DNA of 46,262 nt from positions 1-46,262 of the forward strand of contig QZKB01000173.1 of assembly GCA_003599415.1 (NCBI GenBank). The letters run 5' to 3'. Both the position numbers and the translations under genes were made by a program. This document shows positions 35,311-43,456 of this stretch, one piece after another. Each line of letters opens with the position of its first letter. Position 1 is the first letter of the stretch. This stretch comes from Ignavibacteriales bacterium. GTDB lineage: Bacteria > Bacteroidota > Ignavibacteria > Ignavibacteriales > SURF-24. Under the pieces are notes generated by a model, which worked only from the letters and a program-made list of their open reading frames with translations, made no database searches and was not told where the DNA came from.

Positions 35311-35517
35311 TTACCTTTTATGGCATTCATAGCAACAATAATAGCAACCATCAACATTGTAATAGTCTTTTTTCGCTTCTTTGATTGCATCTTGACAATT
35401 AGAGTATACTCCTAAGTATTTTCTATTTTGTTCTTCAGGCAAATATGTACAACCATCTTTATGGACTTCATGTTCACCTGTAGATTGATCATTTTTGTTT
35501 ACGTAATAACTTGGCAT
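35311..35517 (-). CDS. Small conserved Cys-rich protein (HEVH...C...LP family)
   Basis: 68 residues: MPSYYVNKNDQSTGEHEVHK, GCTYLPEEQNRKYLG, then DGCYYCCYECHKR. I recall small proteins of this pattern (YYVN...G.HEVHK.GC..LP...CC..CH) in many bacteria; their function is unknown. Conserved His and Cys suggest a metal site. It begins eight bases after the stop of a small lipoprotein-like reading frame. Confidence 0.72.
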   Translation of the reverse strand: MPSYYVNKNDQSTGEHEVHKDGCTYLPEEQNRKYLGVYSNCQDAIKEAKKDYYNVDGCYYCCYECHKR

Positions 35518-35524
35518 ATTAAGC

Positions 35525-35644
35525 TCATATTTTTTTACACAATTTATTTAGTAGCCATTTAAGATATTTATCTTCACAACCTGATGCAGAACTTATTAAA
35601 AATCCTATTATTAATATTGCAACAATAACAACACAACCAATCTT
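35525..35644 (-). pseudogene. Remnant of a small lipoprotein gene without start codon
   Basis: A 39-codon open frame reads KIGCVVIVAILIIGFLISSA then SGCEDKYLKWLLNKLCKKI: a hydrophobic segment, lipobox-like SASGC and a basic tail. It has no ATG, GTG or TTG; its upstream end runs into stop codons next to the palindrome at 35660-35685. Either it uses a rare start or its 5' end was lost when the palindrome or neighbouring DNA moved in. Confidence 0.45.
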
Positions 35645-35650
35645 CTATAT

Positions 35651-35833
35651 TTATTTTTTCCAGTCAAGGACGTAGTCCTGACTGGACAACAATACATTTT
35701 CAAAATCTTTCCTTGCTTCTCTTACTTTATTTAGTTTATATAAATCGGAAGCTGTATCAAGAAAATCCTTCATCAATGGAGCGCCACATTGGACAGAAGC
35801 TCCCGCACCTAAAATGAAAACTACATTACTCAT
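35651..35833 (-). pseudogene. Truncated SIR2-like gene, N-terminal fragment
   Basis: 60 codons. MSNVVFILGAGASVQCGAPL followed by MKDFLDTASDLYKL is the NAD-binding start of a SIR2-like domain (GAGAS motif), as in many anti-phage and accessory proteins. Normal proteins of this kind exceed 250 residues. The last codons (about SSQDYVLDW) are read from the palindrome at 35660-35685, after which stops appear. So the gene is cut at that repeat, and the rest is missing from this locus. Confidence 0.7.
35660..35685. repeat. Palindromic repeat CCAGTCA(A)GGAC-GTA-GTCCTGACTGG
   Basis: An 11-bp stem with one bulged base and a GTA loop, lying at the broken end of the SIR2-like fragment. It shares the GTAGTCCT core with the hairpin at 35889-35909, so both may belong to one REP-like family. 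Confidence 0.75.
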
Positions 35834-35888
35834 TGAGTTGTCTCATTTGTAGTGGTTGTATAGCTAAAACCAAAAAAGTTATTCCTTA

Positions 35889-35909
35889 ACAAGAAGTAGT
35901 CCTTCTTGT
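35889..35909. repeat. Palindromic repeat ACAAGAAG-TAGTC-CTTCTTGT
   Basis: An eight-base perfect stem with a five-base loop. It shares the GTAGTCCT core with the palindrome at 35660-35685 and likewise abuts the broken end of an open frame, here on the plus strand. Confidence 0.7.
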
Positions 35910-36021
35910 CATTGCAAATAAGCGTGGACTTCCCTTTAAGGAAACCTATGATAAATTTTCTATTGGATTTATAAATTATGTTTTGAGAGAGGAAAGAGAT
36001 ATAGAACATTTATTAACTTAA
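35890..36021 (+). pseudogene. Unrecognised C-terminal gene remnant on the plus strand
   Basis: An open frame of 43 codons ending in TAA, with no start codon: EVVLLVIANKRGLPFKETYD followed by KFSIGFINYVLREERDIEHLLT. The composition looks protein-coding (mixed charged and hydrophobic). Its upstream end is the hairpin at 35889-35909, preceded by an in-frame stop. I do not recognise the family. Confidence 0.4.
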
Positions 36022-36384
36022 AAAATATTACAGCACAACCGCTATTTACTAATTCCTATTTTCATCCGTGAAATAAATCAGTAAAAGCTGTTTTAAGAAT
36101 TCTTTATGACCGCATTATGTTCTATACTTCGGAAACCCCAGCCATCATAAAAGAATCATAGGAAATTTTTTAAGAACACGAAAATATTCTACCCACCAGC
36201 AATCATCTTTACATTTAGAGAAATAAGGGCAGGCAGTATTTTTTCATGGCAAAAATTGCTAAATCAGAATTCTAAAGTCAAGTTTAAATTTTAAGAAATA
36301 TTATTTTATCTCCTCTTGCGGTTTTCATTAGCGGTTGTTTCAGAAAGCCAAATAGTGATTTAGCTTTAGGTAAAATAAGTTTTC
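36022..36384. other. Gene-poor AT-rich stretch with an imperfect long hairpin
   Basis: No convincing gene. At 36030-36091 an imperfect hairpin has paired blocks ACAGC/GCTGT, TTTACT/AGTAAA and ATTTTCA/TGAAAT around a TCCG loop. ACAACCGCTA at 36035 is repeated inversely as TAGCGGTTGT at 36329, and TAGTGGTTGT lies at 35850. It reads as decayed accessory DNA; an integron-type attC site is possible but unproven. Confidence 0.45.
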
Positions 36385-36651
36385 TTATGGGAAGTATTTG
36401 TAAATTTCTTTACGATGCAAGATTCTCTCAACAATGATATTTTCTCCTTCCTTCTTAATTCCTATCCTGAAATTGCCAAATCGTACTTTATAGAAATTAC
36501 TATAACCCTTCAACGATTCAATTTTATTATTCTCATAAATATTTTTTAATTCAGGAAGAGTTTCAAAGATAAAATGCTCGATTGGTTGTCTTAATTCAGA
36601 GGGTATATTTGCAAGTTCTTTTAATGCTCGTTTCTTATAAATCGTTTTCAC
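36385..36651 (-). CDS. RelE/ParE-family toxin
   Basis: 88 residues. YKKRALKELANIPSELRQPI at the start and the core YSNFYKVRFGNFRIGIKKEGENIIVERILHRKEIYKYFP are typical of RelE-type mRNA interferases, with the conserved Arg of the RFGNFRIG strand and the basic C-terminal R-x-x-H/Y pattern. It overlaps the antitoxin stop by four bases (ATGA). Confidence 0.9.
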   Translation of the reverse strand: MKTIYKKRALKELANIPSELRQPIEHFIFETLPELKNIYENNKIESLKGYSNFYKVRFGNFRIGIKKEGENIIVERILHRKEIYKYFP

Positions 36652-36851
36652 TTTTCTTTCGGCAGGTTTTTATAATATTCCTTGGCTTCTTTTATTTCAA
36701 ATATTTCATCTTCACCTTCTTCTCTCATTAATTGCACTAAAGAATAATTTTCCAAAATCTCTTCAAGCTTCCGGTAGGTATCGATATCTATCTGAACAGC
36801 AATTCTGTTATTATTTTCATCGACAATATATTTCTTTTTTATTGCTTCCAT
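36648..36851 (-). CDS. Antitoxin of the RelE-type pair
   Basis: 67 residues from the ATG at 36851, preceded by GGTGGAG; a longer frame to 36908 has no support. YIVDENNNRIAVQIDIDTYRKLEEILENY is the N-terminal beta-strand and helix layout of small RelB/Phd-like antitoxins, and the acidic C-terminal half (EEGEDEIFEIKEAKEYYKNL) is the toxin-binding part. The pair is expected to repress its own promoter. Confidence 0.85.
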   Translation of the reverse strand: MEAIKKKYIVDENNNRIAVQIDIDTYRKLEEILENYSLVQLMREEGEDEIFEIKEAKEYYKNLPKEK

Positions 36852-36928
36852 TTCTCCACCAAATCTTTTGCAGCAAGATACAAATTTATAAGTCATAGAA
36901 CAATACAAACATCATAAGAATAAACATT

Positions 36929-36950
36929 GCCCTGGAATTAATCCCAGGGC
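36929..36950. repeat. 22-bp palindrome, GCCCTGG arms (copy 2)
   Basis: GCCCTGGAATT followed by AATCCCAGGGC: it differs from copy 1 (33129-33150) at one base, giving one mismatch in the stem. It lies 17 bases after the stop of the cytochrome gene on the minus strand. Confidence 0.82.
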
Positions 36951-36967
36951 GGATTTAAAATAATCTT

Positions 36968-37573
36968 TTACATCTTGCCTTTTATGTTTAATGATTGGGC
37001 AACCATATTTGGTGGAATCGGGTCAGGTACTTTATTGCTAATTGCCGGTAAGCTTTTCAAATAAGCAAAAATAGTCTTAAGATCATCTTCTGTTAATAGA
37101 GCGTAATTCTGCCATGGCATTGGCGGTAAAATACCCCTACCAAATCCCATATGCTTGCCTGTTCTAATTGCTTTAATGAAAATTTCATCTGTCCAATTAC
37201 CAAGTCCTGTTGGACCATCAGGAGTTAAATTAGCTGCAAATGAAACTCCCCACGGACCAACCCATGCTGTAAGATCCATACTGGTATGCATCCACTTTGA
37301 ATTTGTTACGCTTGTATCTACAGGAAATAATTTCGCTTCTGAAGGGTGACCGGAAAGAAGTTTTGTTGTGTCAAACATCGGTCCCATTTCAGTAAATACT
37401 TTTGGAGAATGGCAATCGTTGCAACCACCTAAATTGACAAGATATTCTCCTTTTGCAACAATTTCATCCGGTGACATTGCTTTTGCCTCTTCATTTTTAG
37501 AACAATTGATCTGGAGAAAAATTGAAAAAATAAATGCAGAGAAAAGAAAAATTTGTGCTATATATTTTTTCAT
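36968..37573 (-). CDS. Lipoprotein cytochrome c (single heme)
   Basis: 201 residues. Lipobox-like QINC (Cys24), so probably lipid-anchored. One CNDCH heme motif (Cys51, Cys54, His55) follows GEYLVNLGG. Candidate axial Met residues lie in GILPPMPW. The closing LTEDDLKTIFAYLKSLPAI is the usual final helix of class I c-type cytochromes. An electron carrier of the envelope; the partner is not visible. GAAAGGAAT before the ATG. Confidence 0.9.
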   Translation of the reverse strand: MKKYIAQIFLFSAFIFSIFLQINCSKNEEAKAMSPDEIVAKGEYLVNLGGCNDCHSPKVFTEMGPMFDTTKLLSGHPSEAKLFPVDTSVTNSKWMHTSMDLTAWVGPWGVSFAANLTPDGPTGLGNWTDEIFIKAIRTGKHMGFGRGILPPMPWQNYALLTEDDLKTIFAYLKSLPAISNKVPDPIPPNMVAQSLNIKGKM

Positions 37574-37728
37574 AGAGATTCCTTTCTTTTTGTTTGTTTA
37601 TTATGATTTACGGAAACGCCCTCTTTATAATAAACTAAGATTGTTTCAATCAAAATCAAGTAAATTTTAAGAAAGGTTATGAAACGAATTCTTCTGAAGA
37701 GAAAAATCAGAAAGGACCTTTTAATATT

Positions 37729-38016
37729 TTATTTGAAAAAGAGTGGTTCAATTGACTCCGCAAGTTTAAAATCATTTTCAGTTACTCCACCTTTGCTATG
37801 CGTTGTAAGAGTAATAGTAACTTTGTTATACGAGTGAAGATTAATATCAGGATGATGATCAATTCTTTCTGCTACTTCAGCAATTTTATTAATAAAGTTT
37901 ACCGCGCTTATAAAATTCTCAAGTTTAAATTCTTTTTGAATTGATTTCCCGGTATAATTCCAACCTGAAAGTTTTTGCAGTTTCGAAAGGATTTCTTCTT
38001 CAGTCAGTTTATTCAT
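37729..38016 (-). CDS. phhB: 4a-hydroxytetrahydrobiopterin dehydratase (pterin carbinolamine dehydratase)
   Basis: 95 residues, full length. The active-site signature HHPDI...YNKVTITLTTHSKGGVTENDF is present (His-His-Pro and the later His). It dehydrates 4a-hydroxytetrahydropterin, recycling the cofactor of aromatic amino-acid hydroxylases; in bacteria without these enzymes it may have another pterin role. AGGAAAG before the ATG. Confidence 0.94.
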   Translation of the reverse strand: MNKLTEEEILSKLQKLSGWNYTGKSIQKEFKLENFISAVNFINKIAEVAERIDHHPDINLHSYNKVTITLTTHSKGGVTENDFKLAESIEPLFFK

Positions 38017-38047
38017 ATCATCTACTTTCCTAAAGATTATTTAAAAA

Positions 38048-38119
38048 CAAATTGACTATCAATCATTACCCTCTTAATTCGTTCCTTACACTTTTGAGCA
38101 ATAACCAATAGTCAATTTG
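38048..38119. repeat. 12-bp perfect inverted repeat CAAATTGACTAT / ATAGTCAATTTG
   Basis: Arms at 38048-38059 and 38108-38119 enclose 48 bases, between the ClpC stop and the pterin dehydratase start. No T-run. It may be the remnant of a small inserted element or a 3' stabilising stem of the clpC mRNA. Confidence 0.65.
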
Positions 38120-38150
38120 CCGTACATGAGTCAACAATAGACTTTCCGAT

Positions 38151-40676
38151 TTAAATTTCAGAAGACTCTGTCTTTTCCTCGTGTTTATCAGTTTCATCCG
38201 GAGCAATTGCTTCAACTATATCTTCAACAAAGCTCAGTTCATCAAGTCCTTCAAAATGTTTGACAAGAATTTTGCTTCCCTGTTTAAATACACCTTTAAG
38301 GATTTCTTCCGCCATCGGATCTTCAACAAATTTCTGAATTGCACGTTTAAGCGGACGTGCTCCGAACTTAGGATCAAATCCTTTGTTAACAAGAAATTCT
38401 TTAGCGGAATCATCCAATGATAATTCCATCTTGTTCTGCTTAACATTATCAAGCAGATCTTTTATTTCTATATCGATTATTTGCAGAATGTCATCTTTCT
38501 CAAGACTTCTGAACACGATTGTTTCATCTATCCTGTTCAGGAATTCCGGATTAAACAAACGTCTTACCGCTTCATCAATTGTGCTCTTCATATTGTCATA
38601 TTTGCTCTGCTCGGTTGTAGAGCCAAAGCCCATTCCACCGGTAACTTTTATTTCCTTAGTACCAACATTCGATGTCATGATTATAATCGTGTTCTTAAAA
38701 TCAACTCTCCTGCCAAGACTATCAGTAAGAATTCCGTCATCAAGAACCTGGAGAAGAATATTAAATACATCCGGATGAGCTTTTTCAATTTCATCCAACA
38801 GAACAACTGAATATGGTTTTCTCCTGACGCGTTCTGTTAACTGTCCGCCTTCTTCATAGCCAACATATCCCGGAGGTGCGCCTACAAGTCTTGATACCGT
38901 AAACTTCTCCATGTACTCGCTCATATCAATCCTTATCAGAGCATCTTCTGAATCAAATAAGTAGCGGGCAAGTACTTTTGCAAGCTCTGTTTTACCAACT
39001 CCGGTAGGCCCAAGAAATATGAAACTGCCAATCGGTTTGTTAGGATTTTTCAATCCTGCTCTTGTTCTTCTTATTGCTTTGGTAAGCTTTCCAACTGCTT
39101 CATCCTGGCCAACAATAACACCCTTAAGAGTCTTTTCCATCTTCATAAGTTTTTCAGTTTCTGCCTGAACAACTCTTGTAACAGGAATGCCTGTCATCAT
39201 TGAAACAACAGTAGCAATGTCATCTTCAGAAACATCATAAACAACATCCTGCATTTTAGCATCCCATTCACGTTTAGCTAACTCAAGATCAGATTGCAGA
39301 TTTCTTTCCCTGTCACGTAATCTTGCGGCTTCCTCATAATCCTGCCTCTTAACAACTTTTACTTTTTCCTGACGTACTTTTTCAATTTCATCTTCAAGTG
39401 TCAGAATTTCTTCAGACACAGAGAAATTTCCCATATGAACCCTTGAGCCTGCTTCATCAAGTACATCAATTGCTTTATCCGGTAAATAGCGGTCGGTAAT
39501 ATACCTGTCGCTTAATCTAACTGAAGAATCGATTGCTTTCTCAGAATATTTTACGTGATGATGCTCTTCATATTTGAATTTAATATTCTGAAGTATCTGG
39601 ATTGTTTCATCTACAGTCGGTGGATCAACCATTACTTTCTGGAATCGTCTGTCCAATGCGCCGTCAGTCTCAATATATTTTCTATATTCATCTAAAGTTG
39701 TAGCACCAATACATTGAATATCTCCTCTTGCCAATGCAGGTTTGAACATATTGGAAGCATCAAGTGAACCTGAAGCGCCGCCTGCTCCAACTATTGTATG
39801 TAATTCATCAATAAAGAGAATAACATCAGTAGCTTTTTCAAGCTCCGTCATTAAAGCTTTCATTCTCTCTTCAAACTGACCGCGGTATTTTGTTCCGGCA
39901 ACCAAACCGGCAATATCCAAAGTAACTACTCTTTTATCCTGCAGAATTCTCGGCACTTTTCTTTGTACAATTCTAAGTGCAAGACCTTCTGCAATTGCTG
40001 TTTTACCAACACCCGGTTCACCAATAAGAACAGGGTTGTTCTTTTTCCTACGGCTTAATACCTGGGCAACTCTTTCAATTTCCTTTTCACGACCAATTAC
40101 CGGGTCAAGTTTATCTTCAATGGCTAATTTTGTTAAGTCTCTTCCAAAGTTATCCAGCACGGGAGTTTTAGTTCTTTCAAACTTTTTCTCACCTGAAGGT
40201 GGAGGAGTTGTTGATGAAGAGATCGGATCTCTTGGATTTTTGCTGTTAAGAATATTGTTTAATTCCGCCCGAGCATTTTCATATGTTACATTAAACTGAT
40301 GAAGAATCTGCGTAGCTATATTATCTTCATCTCTTAAAAGTGATAACAGGATGTGTTCTGTTCCTATTACATCCGATTTATAAATTTTTGATTCAATCTG
40401 GGTAATTTTCAATACTTTTTCAGCTTGTTTTGTAAGCGGAATATTCCCAATAGTCAGGGTTCCACCAGCAGCCCTTACAGTATCTTCAATTGCTTTTTTA
40501 AGTTTAACAAGATCAACATCAAGATTGCGAAGAATCCTTACCGCCATTCCCTGGCCTTCCCTTATTATTCCAAGCAACAGGTGCTCTGTGCCAATATAAT
40601 CATGGCCAAGCCTTAAGGCTTCTTCGCGGCTTAATCTAATAACATCCTGGACTCTTTCTGAGAAATTTCCGTCCAT
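38151..40676 (-). CDS. clpC: ClpC-type AAA+ protease ATPase
   Basis: 841 residues from the ATG at 40676, which has AGAGG in front; the longer frame to 40748 adds residues unlike the family. Clp N-terminal repeats (about 1-145, VQDVIRLSREEALRLGHDYIG), first AAA+ domain with GEPGVGKTA and ILFIDELHT, a UVR-like middle domain (RQDYEEAARLRDRE), second AAA+ domain with GPTGVGKTELAK and LLDEIEKAH, and MGFG matching the ClpP-docking loop region. It unfolds substrates for ClpP. Confidence 0.95.
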   Translation of the reverse strand: MDGNFSERVQDVIRLSREEALRLGHDYIGTEHLLLGIIREGQGMAVRILRNLDVDLVKLKKAIEDTVRAAGGTLTIGNIPLTKQAEKVLKITQIESKIYKSDVIGTEHILLSLLRDEDNIATQILHQFNVTYENARAELNNILNSKNPRDPISSSTTPPPSGEKKFERTKTPVLDNFGRDLTKLAIEDKLDPVIGREKEIERVAQVLSRRKKNNPVLIGEPGVGKTAIAEGLALRIVQRKVPRILQDKRVVTLDIAGLVAGTKYRGQFEERMKALMTELEKATDVILFIDELHTIVGAGGASGSLDASNMFKPALARGDIQCIGATTLDEYRKYIETDGALDRRFQKVMVDPPTVDETIQILQNIKFKYEEHHHVKYSEKAIDSSVRLSDRYITDRYLPDKAIDVLDEAGSRVHMGNFSVSEEILTLEDEIEKVRQEKVKVVKRQDYEEAARLRDRERNLQSDLELAKREWDAKMQDVVYDVSEDDIATVVSMMTGIPVTRVVQAETEKLMKMEKTLKGVIVGQDEAVGKLTKAIRRTRAGLKNPNKPIGSFIFLGPTGVGKTELAKVLARYLFDSEDALIRIDMSEYMEKFTVSRLVGAPPGYVGYEEGGQLTERVRRKPYSVVLLDEIEKAHPDVFNILLQVLDDGILTDSLGRRVDFKNTIIIMTSNVGTKEIKVTGGMGFGSTTEQSKYDNMKSTIDEAVRRLFNPEFLNRIDETIVFRSLEKDDILQIIDIEIKDLLDNVKQNKMELSLDDSAKEFLVNKGFDPKFGARPLKRAIQKFVEDPMAEEILKGVFKQGSKILVKHFEGLDELSFVEDIVEAIAPDETDKHEEKTESSEI

Positions 40677-41186
40677 ATTATAACCTCTGTAACTAATTGT
40701 TTTTTTAATATCCGGAATAAATATAACCATAGATAAACCTTCAATCAAGCCTATATATTTAACAGACGATTTAAGTCATCCGGTATTAAAAACAAATAAA
40801 CAGCCCATAAAATTCAATTTAGAATATTTTTTTATTGCCCTGTAAATTTTTTCTAACTTCAGATATAGAAAATGAAACTCTTATTTATTTTTAACAAAAC
40901 TCACCCCAACCTGCTATCGCAGGTTTTCCCCTCTCTTGGTAAGAGAGGGGATTTTTGTCGTCTCAATAGCGAGGGGTGAGTTAAAATACGACTTCTTTTT
41001 TTTCACCCATTTGGTGAATTCCTGTTGTTCTTCTCTTTTCTTTTTCCCTTTATGATTGTTCCATTTATTTCTATATAGGTTTTAAATATTTTTTATTAAT
41101 GATGCTACTACTACCGGTAGAAATAATTAAATTAGCCTTTGAAAATTAAACCTATTGAAAAGTAAATAAAGAGAAAAAGTTATTTT
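40677..41186. promoter_or_regulatory. Divergent intergenic region of clpC and the helicase gene
   Basis: 510 bases without a gene. It should hold the promoters of clpC (minus) and the helicase (plus). The middle is occupied by the cloverleaf-like repeat at 40898-40982. I cannot point to a convincing -35/-10 pair, nor to a CtsR- or CIRCE-type operator. Confidence 0.5.
40898..40982. repeat. Cloverleaf-like palindromic element
   Basis: Outer arms AACTCACCCC (40898-40907) and GGGGTGAGTT (40973-40982) enclose two hairpins: AACCTGC-TATC-GCAGGTT (40908-40925) and CCCCTCTCTT-GGT-AAGAGAGGGG (40928-40950), then 22 unpaired bases. All three stems are perfect. It looks like a short non-autonomous mobile or REP-like element. 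Confidence 0.8.
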
Positions 41187-43187
41187 ATGGCCAAGAAGTA
41201 CACGCTTAAAAAAATCAGCGCCCTTCAGAATAAAAGAACCGAAGTGGATGAATCCCGGTTTACTATCAGGTATAAAACAGAATTAAACGATTCCCAGTAT
41301 GAGGCGGTAACTTCCATTGATGGAAATTACCTTGTAATTGCCGGTGCTGGAACAGGAAAAACCAGGACACTTGTATACAGGGTTGCAAGATTAGTTGAAA
41401 TGGGCATCGACCCGAAATCAATTCTCCTTTTAACATTTACAAGAAAAGCTGCCAATGAGATGATGAACAGAGCCTCAGTTCTTCTTGATAATCGTTGTTC
41501 TAAAATTAATGGCGGTACATTCCATTCGTTCGCAAATATTACACTTAGAAAATACGCGAAGGCAATCGGATTGGATTCCGGTTTTACCATTCTTGATCAA
41601 TCCGATAGCGAAGATATAATTAATTTAATCCGTTCTCAGCTTAACCTAGCTGATATTAAAAAACGATTTCCTAAAAAACAGACAATCTTCAGCATCATTA
41701 GTTTTAGTGTGAATACCGGCAAAGCTATTCCTGAAATACTTAAAGAAGAATATCCCCATTTCTTTGAATTCATCGATAAGATTCTTGAAATAGAAAAGGT
41801 TTATACTTCCTATAAACAAAAGAATAATCTGTTAGATTATGATGATCTTCTTGTCTACCTGAATAAATTTCTTAATGATTCCAATTCTGCCGCCAAATCA
41901 TTTTTATCCACAATCAGGTATATAATGATTGACGAGTACCAGGATACAAATAAGCTGCAGGCAGAAATTGTTAAAGGACTTGCAAGATACAATAACAACG
42001 TTATGGTTGTTGGTGATGATTCACAATCTATTTATTCTTTCAGAGGTGCAAATTTTAAAAACATCATGAATTTCCCGCTTCAATTTGAAGGTACGACAAT
42101 TCTTAAGCTGGAAGAAAATTACAGAAGCACACAGGAAATTCTCAATTTTACCAATCACGTTATTGAAAGTGCATTAGAGAAATATCCGAAATATCTTTTT
42201 ACACGAAGAGGCAGCGGAGAACTGCCTGCAATTATTTCTGCATCAACTGAAAATATGCAATCGAAGTTTATTGTTGACAGGATTCTTGAACTTAGAGAAG
42301 AAGGAATTCCTTTGCAGGATATTGCTGTATTGTTCAGGTCATCATTTTCATCTTTTGATCTTGAAATAGAATTGAATAAAGCAAATATTCCATTTCAGAA
42401 ATTCGGAGGGATGAAATTTATAGAAACTGCTCACGTCAAAGACGTTCTTGCTTTCCTGAGAATTGCTGCTAATCCCAAAGATGTTGTAAGCTGGTTTAGA
42501 ATTCTTCTTTTGCACGAAGGTATTGGTCCTAAAAAAGCTCAAAGAATAATTGATGAAATTTCTACTTCACGTTTATCAATAAAGGTTAATCCAGAAGCGG
42601 TTGTACCCGATAAATATGATGACAAAATTGTAAAGTTGTTCATGCTGCTTAATTCAATTCATACTAAACAGGAATTGCCGAGTAAAAAAGCAGAACTTGT
42701 AATGCAATACTATGAGCCTCTGTTCAAAGCGAAGTACGATGATTTTAACAAGCGCAGGAAGGACCTTGAGATATTTTTAAACATAACTGAGAATTATAGA
42801 AGTCTCGATTCCCTGCTTGCTGATATGGCTCTTGATCCGCCGCTTGAAAGTGTTATTGATGTTGATGCTGAGGCTAAGGAAGATGAATTCATTACTCTTT
42901 CAACAATTCATTCTGCAAAAGGACTTGAATGGCATAGTGTATTTATAATTCATGCGTTGGAAGGATATTTTCCAATCAGCAGATCGTTCGATAGCCTTGA
43001 AGATCTTGAAGAAGAGCGAAGACTCATGTATGTAGCTTCAACAAGAGCAAAGCAAAATCTTTATATTTGTTATCCAATGCATATTTTTGACCGTGAAAAA
43101 GGAATGACATTTTCAAAACCTTCCAGGTTTATTGCAGGAATTAAAGATGATCTTGCCGAAGAATGGCTGCTCGAAGAAGACTTCTGA
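41187..43187 (+). CDS. UvrD/PcrA-like superfamily 1 DNA helicase
   Basis: 666 residues. Motifs in order: Q motif LNDSQYEAV, Walker A GAGTGKT (about 53), LLTFTRKAANEM, GTFHSFA, Walker B DEYQDTN, GDDSQSIYSFRGA, EENYRS, TIHSAKGLEW and RRLMYVASTRAK. This is the full SF1A set. The length fits UvrD/Rep-type 3'-5' helicases, with an N-terminal extension of about 30 basic residues. It probably acts in repair or replication restart. Weak ribosome site. Confidence 0.92.
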   Translation: MAKKYTLKKISALQNKRTEVDESRFTIRYKTELNDSQYEAVTSIDGNYLVIAGAGTGKTRTLVYRVARLVEMGIDPKSILLLTFTRKAANEMMNRASVLLDNRCSKINGGTFHSFANITLRKYAKAIGLDSGFTILDQSDSEDIINLIRSQLNLADIKKRFPKKQTIFSIISFSVNTGKAIPEILKEEYPHFFEFIDKILEIEKVYTSYKQKNNLLDYDDLLVYLNKFLNDSNSAAKSFLSTIRYIMIDEYQDTNKLQAEIVKGLARYNNNVMVVGDDSQSIYSFRGANFKNIMNFPLQFEGTTILKLEENYRSTQEILNFTNHVIESALEKYPKYLFTRRGSGELPAIISASTENMQSKFIVDRILELREEGIPLQDIAVLFRSSFSSFDLEIELNKANIPFQKFGGMKFIETAHVKDVLAFLRIAANPKDVVSWFRILLLHEGIGPKKAQRIIDEISTSRLSIKVNPEAVVPDKYDDKIVKLFMLLNSIHTKQELPSKKAELVMQYYEPLFKAKYDDFNKRRKDLEIFLNITENYRSLDSLLADMALDPPLESVIDVDAEAKEDEFITLSTIHSAKGLEWHSVFIIHALEGYFPISRSFDSLEDLEEERRLMYVASTRAKQNLYICYPMHIFDREKGMTFSKPSRFIAGIKDDLAEEWLLEEDF

Positions 43188-43246
43188 TTTTTTTCTATAT
43201 AACTTGAATGCAGACTAAACCTGAAGCTTATAAATTTGTCTGAATC

Positions 43247-43383
43247 GAAGTATGAACACTAATAATATTTCTTAATCATCAGGTCATACTGAGCAGATTT
43301 ATCAGACATAGTCTGAGTAGAAGTATGAACACTAATAATATTTCTTAATCATCAGGTCATACTGAGCGGAGTCGAAGTATGAC
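43247..43383. repeat. Two 48-bp direct repeats plus terminal palindrome
   Basis: Identical 48-base copies lie at 43247-43294 and 43320-43367 (73-base period). A partial third start (GAAGTATGA) is at 43374. GTCATACT (43356-43363) and AGTATGAC (43376-43383) form a stem of the common TCATACTGAGCGGAGTCG-type dispersed repeat. They occupy the 269-base gap between the helicase and the terminator. Confidence 0.85.
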
Positions 43384-43400
43384 TGGCGCAATCCATTAAA

Positions 43401-43431
43401 ATAAAAAACCCGGCTCATTGAACCGGGTTTT
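43401..43431 (-). terminator. Rho-independent terminator of the beta-helix protein gene
   Basis: On the minus strand AACCCGG pairs with CCGGGTT across a nine-base loop and is followed by TTTTATTTT. It lies about 25 bases after the stop at 43457. The plus strand also has four T after the stem, so it may work for the helicase transcript too. Confidence 0.88.
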
Positions 43432-43456
43432 CGTAACAAGCAATCAAGCTTCTTTC

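Noticed and set aside
43247..43367. CRISPR array, because of exact 48-base repeats
   Set aside because: Only two full copies with a single 25-base spacer, no cas genes nearby, and the unit ends in a known type of dispersed palindrome.
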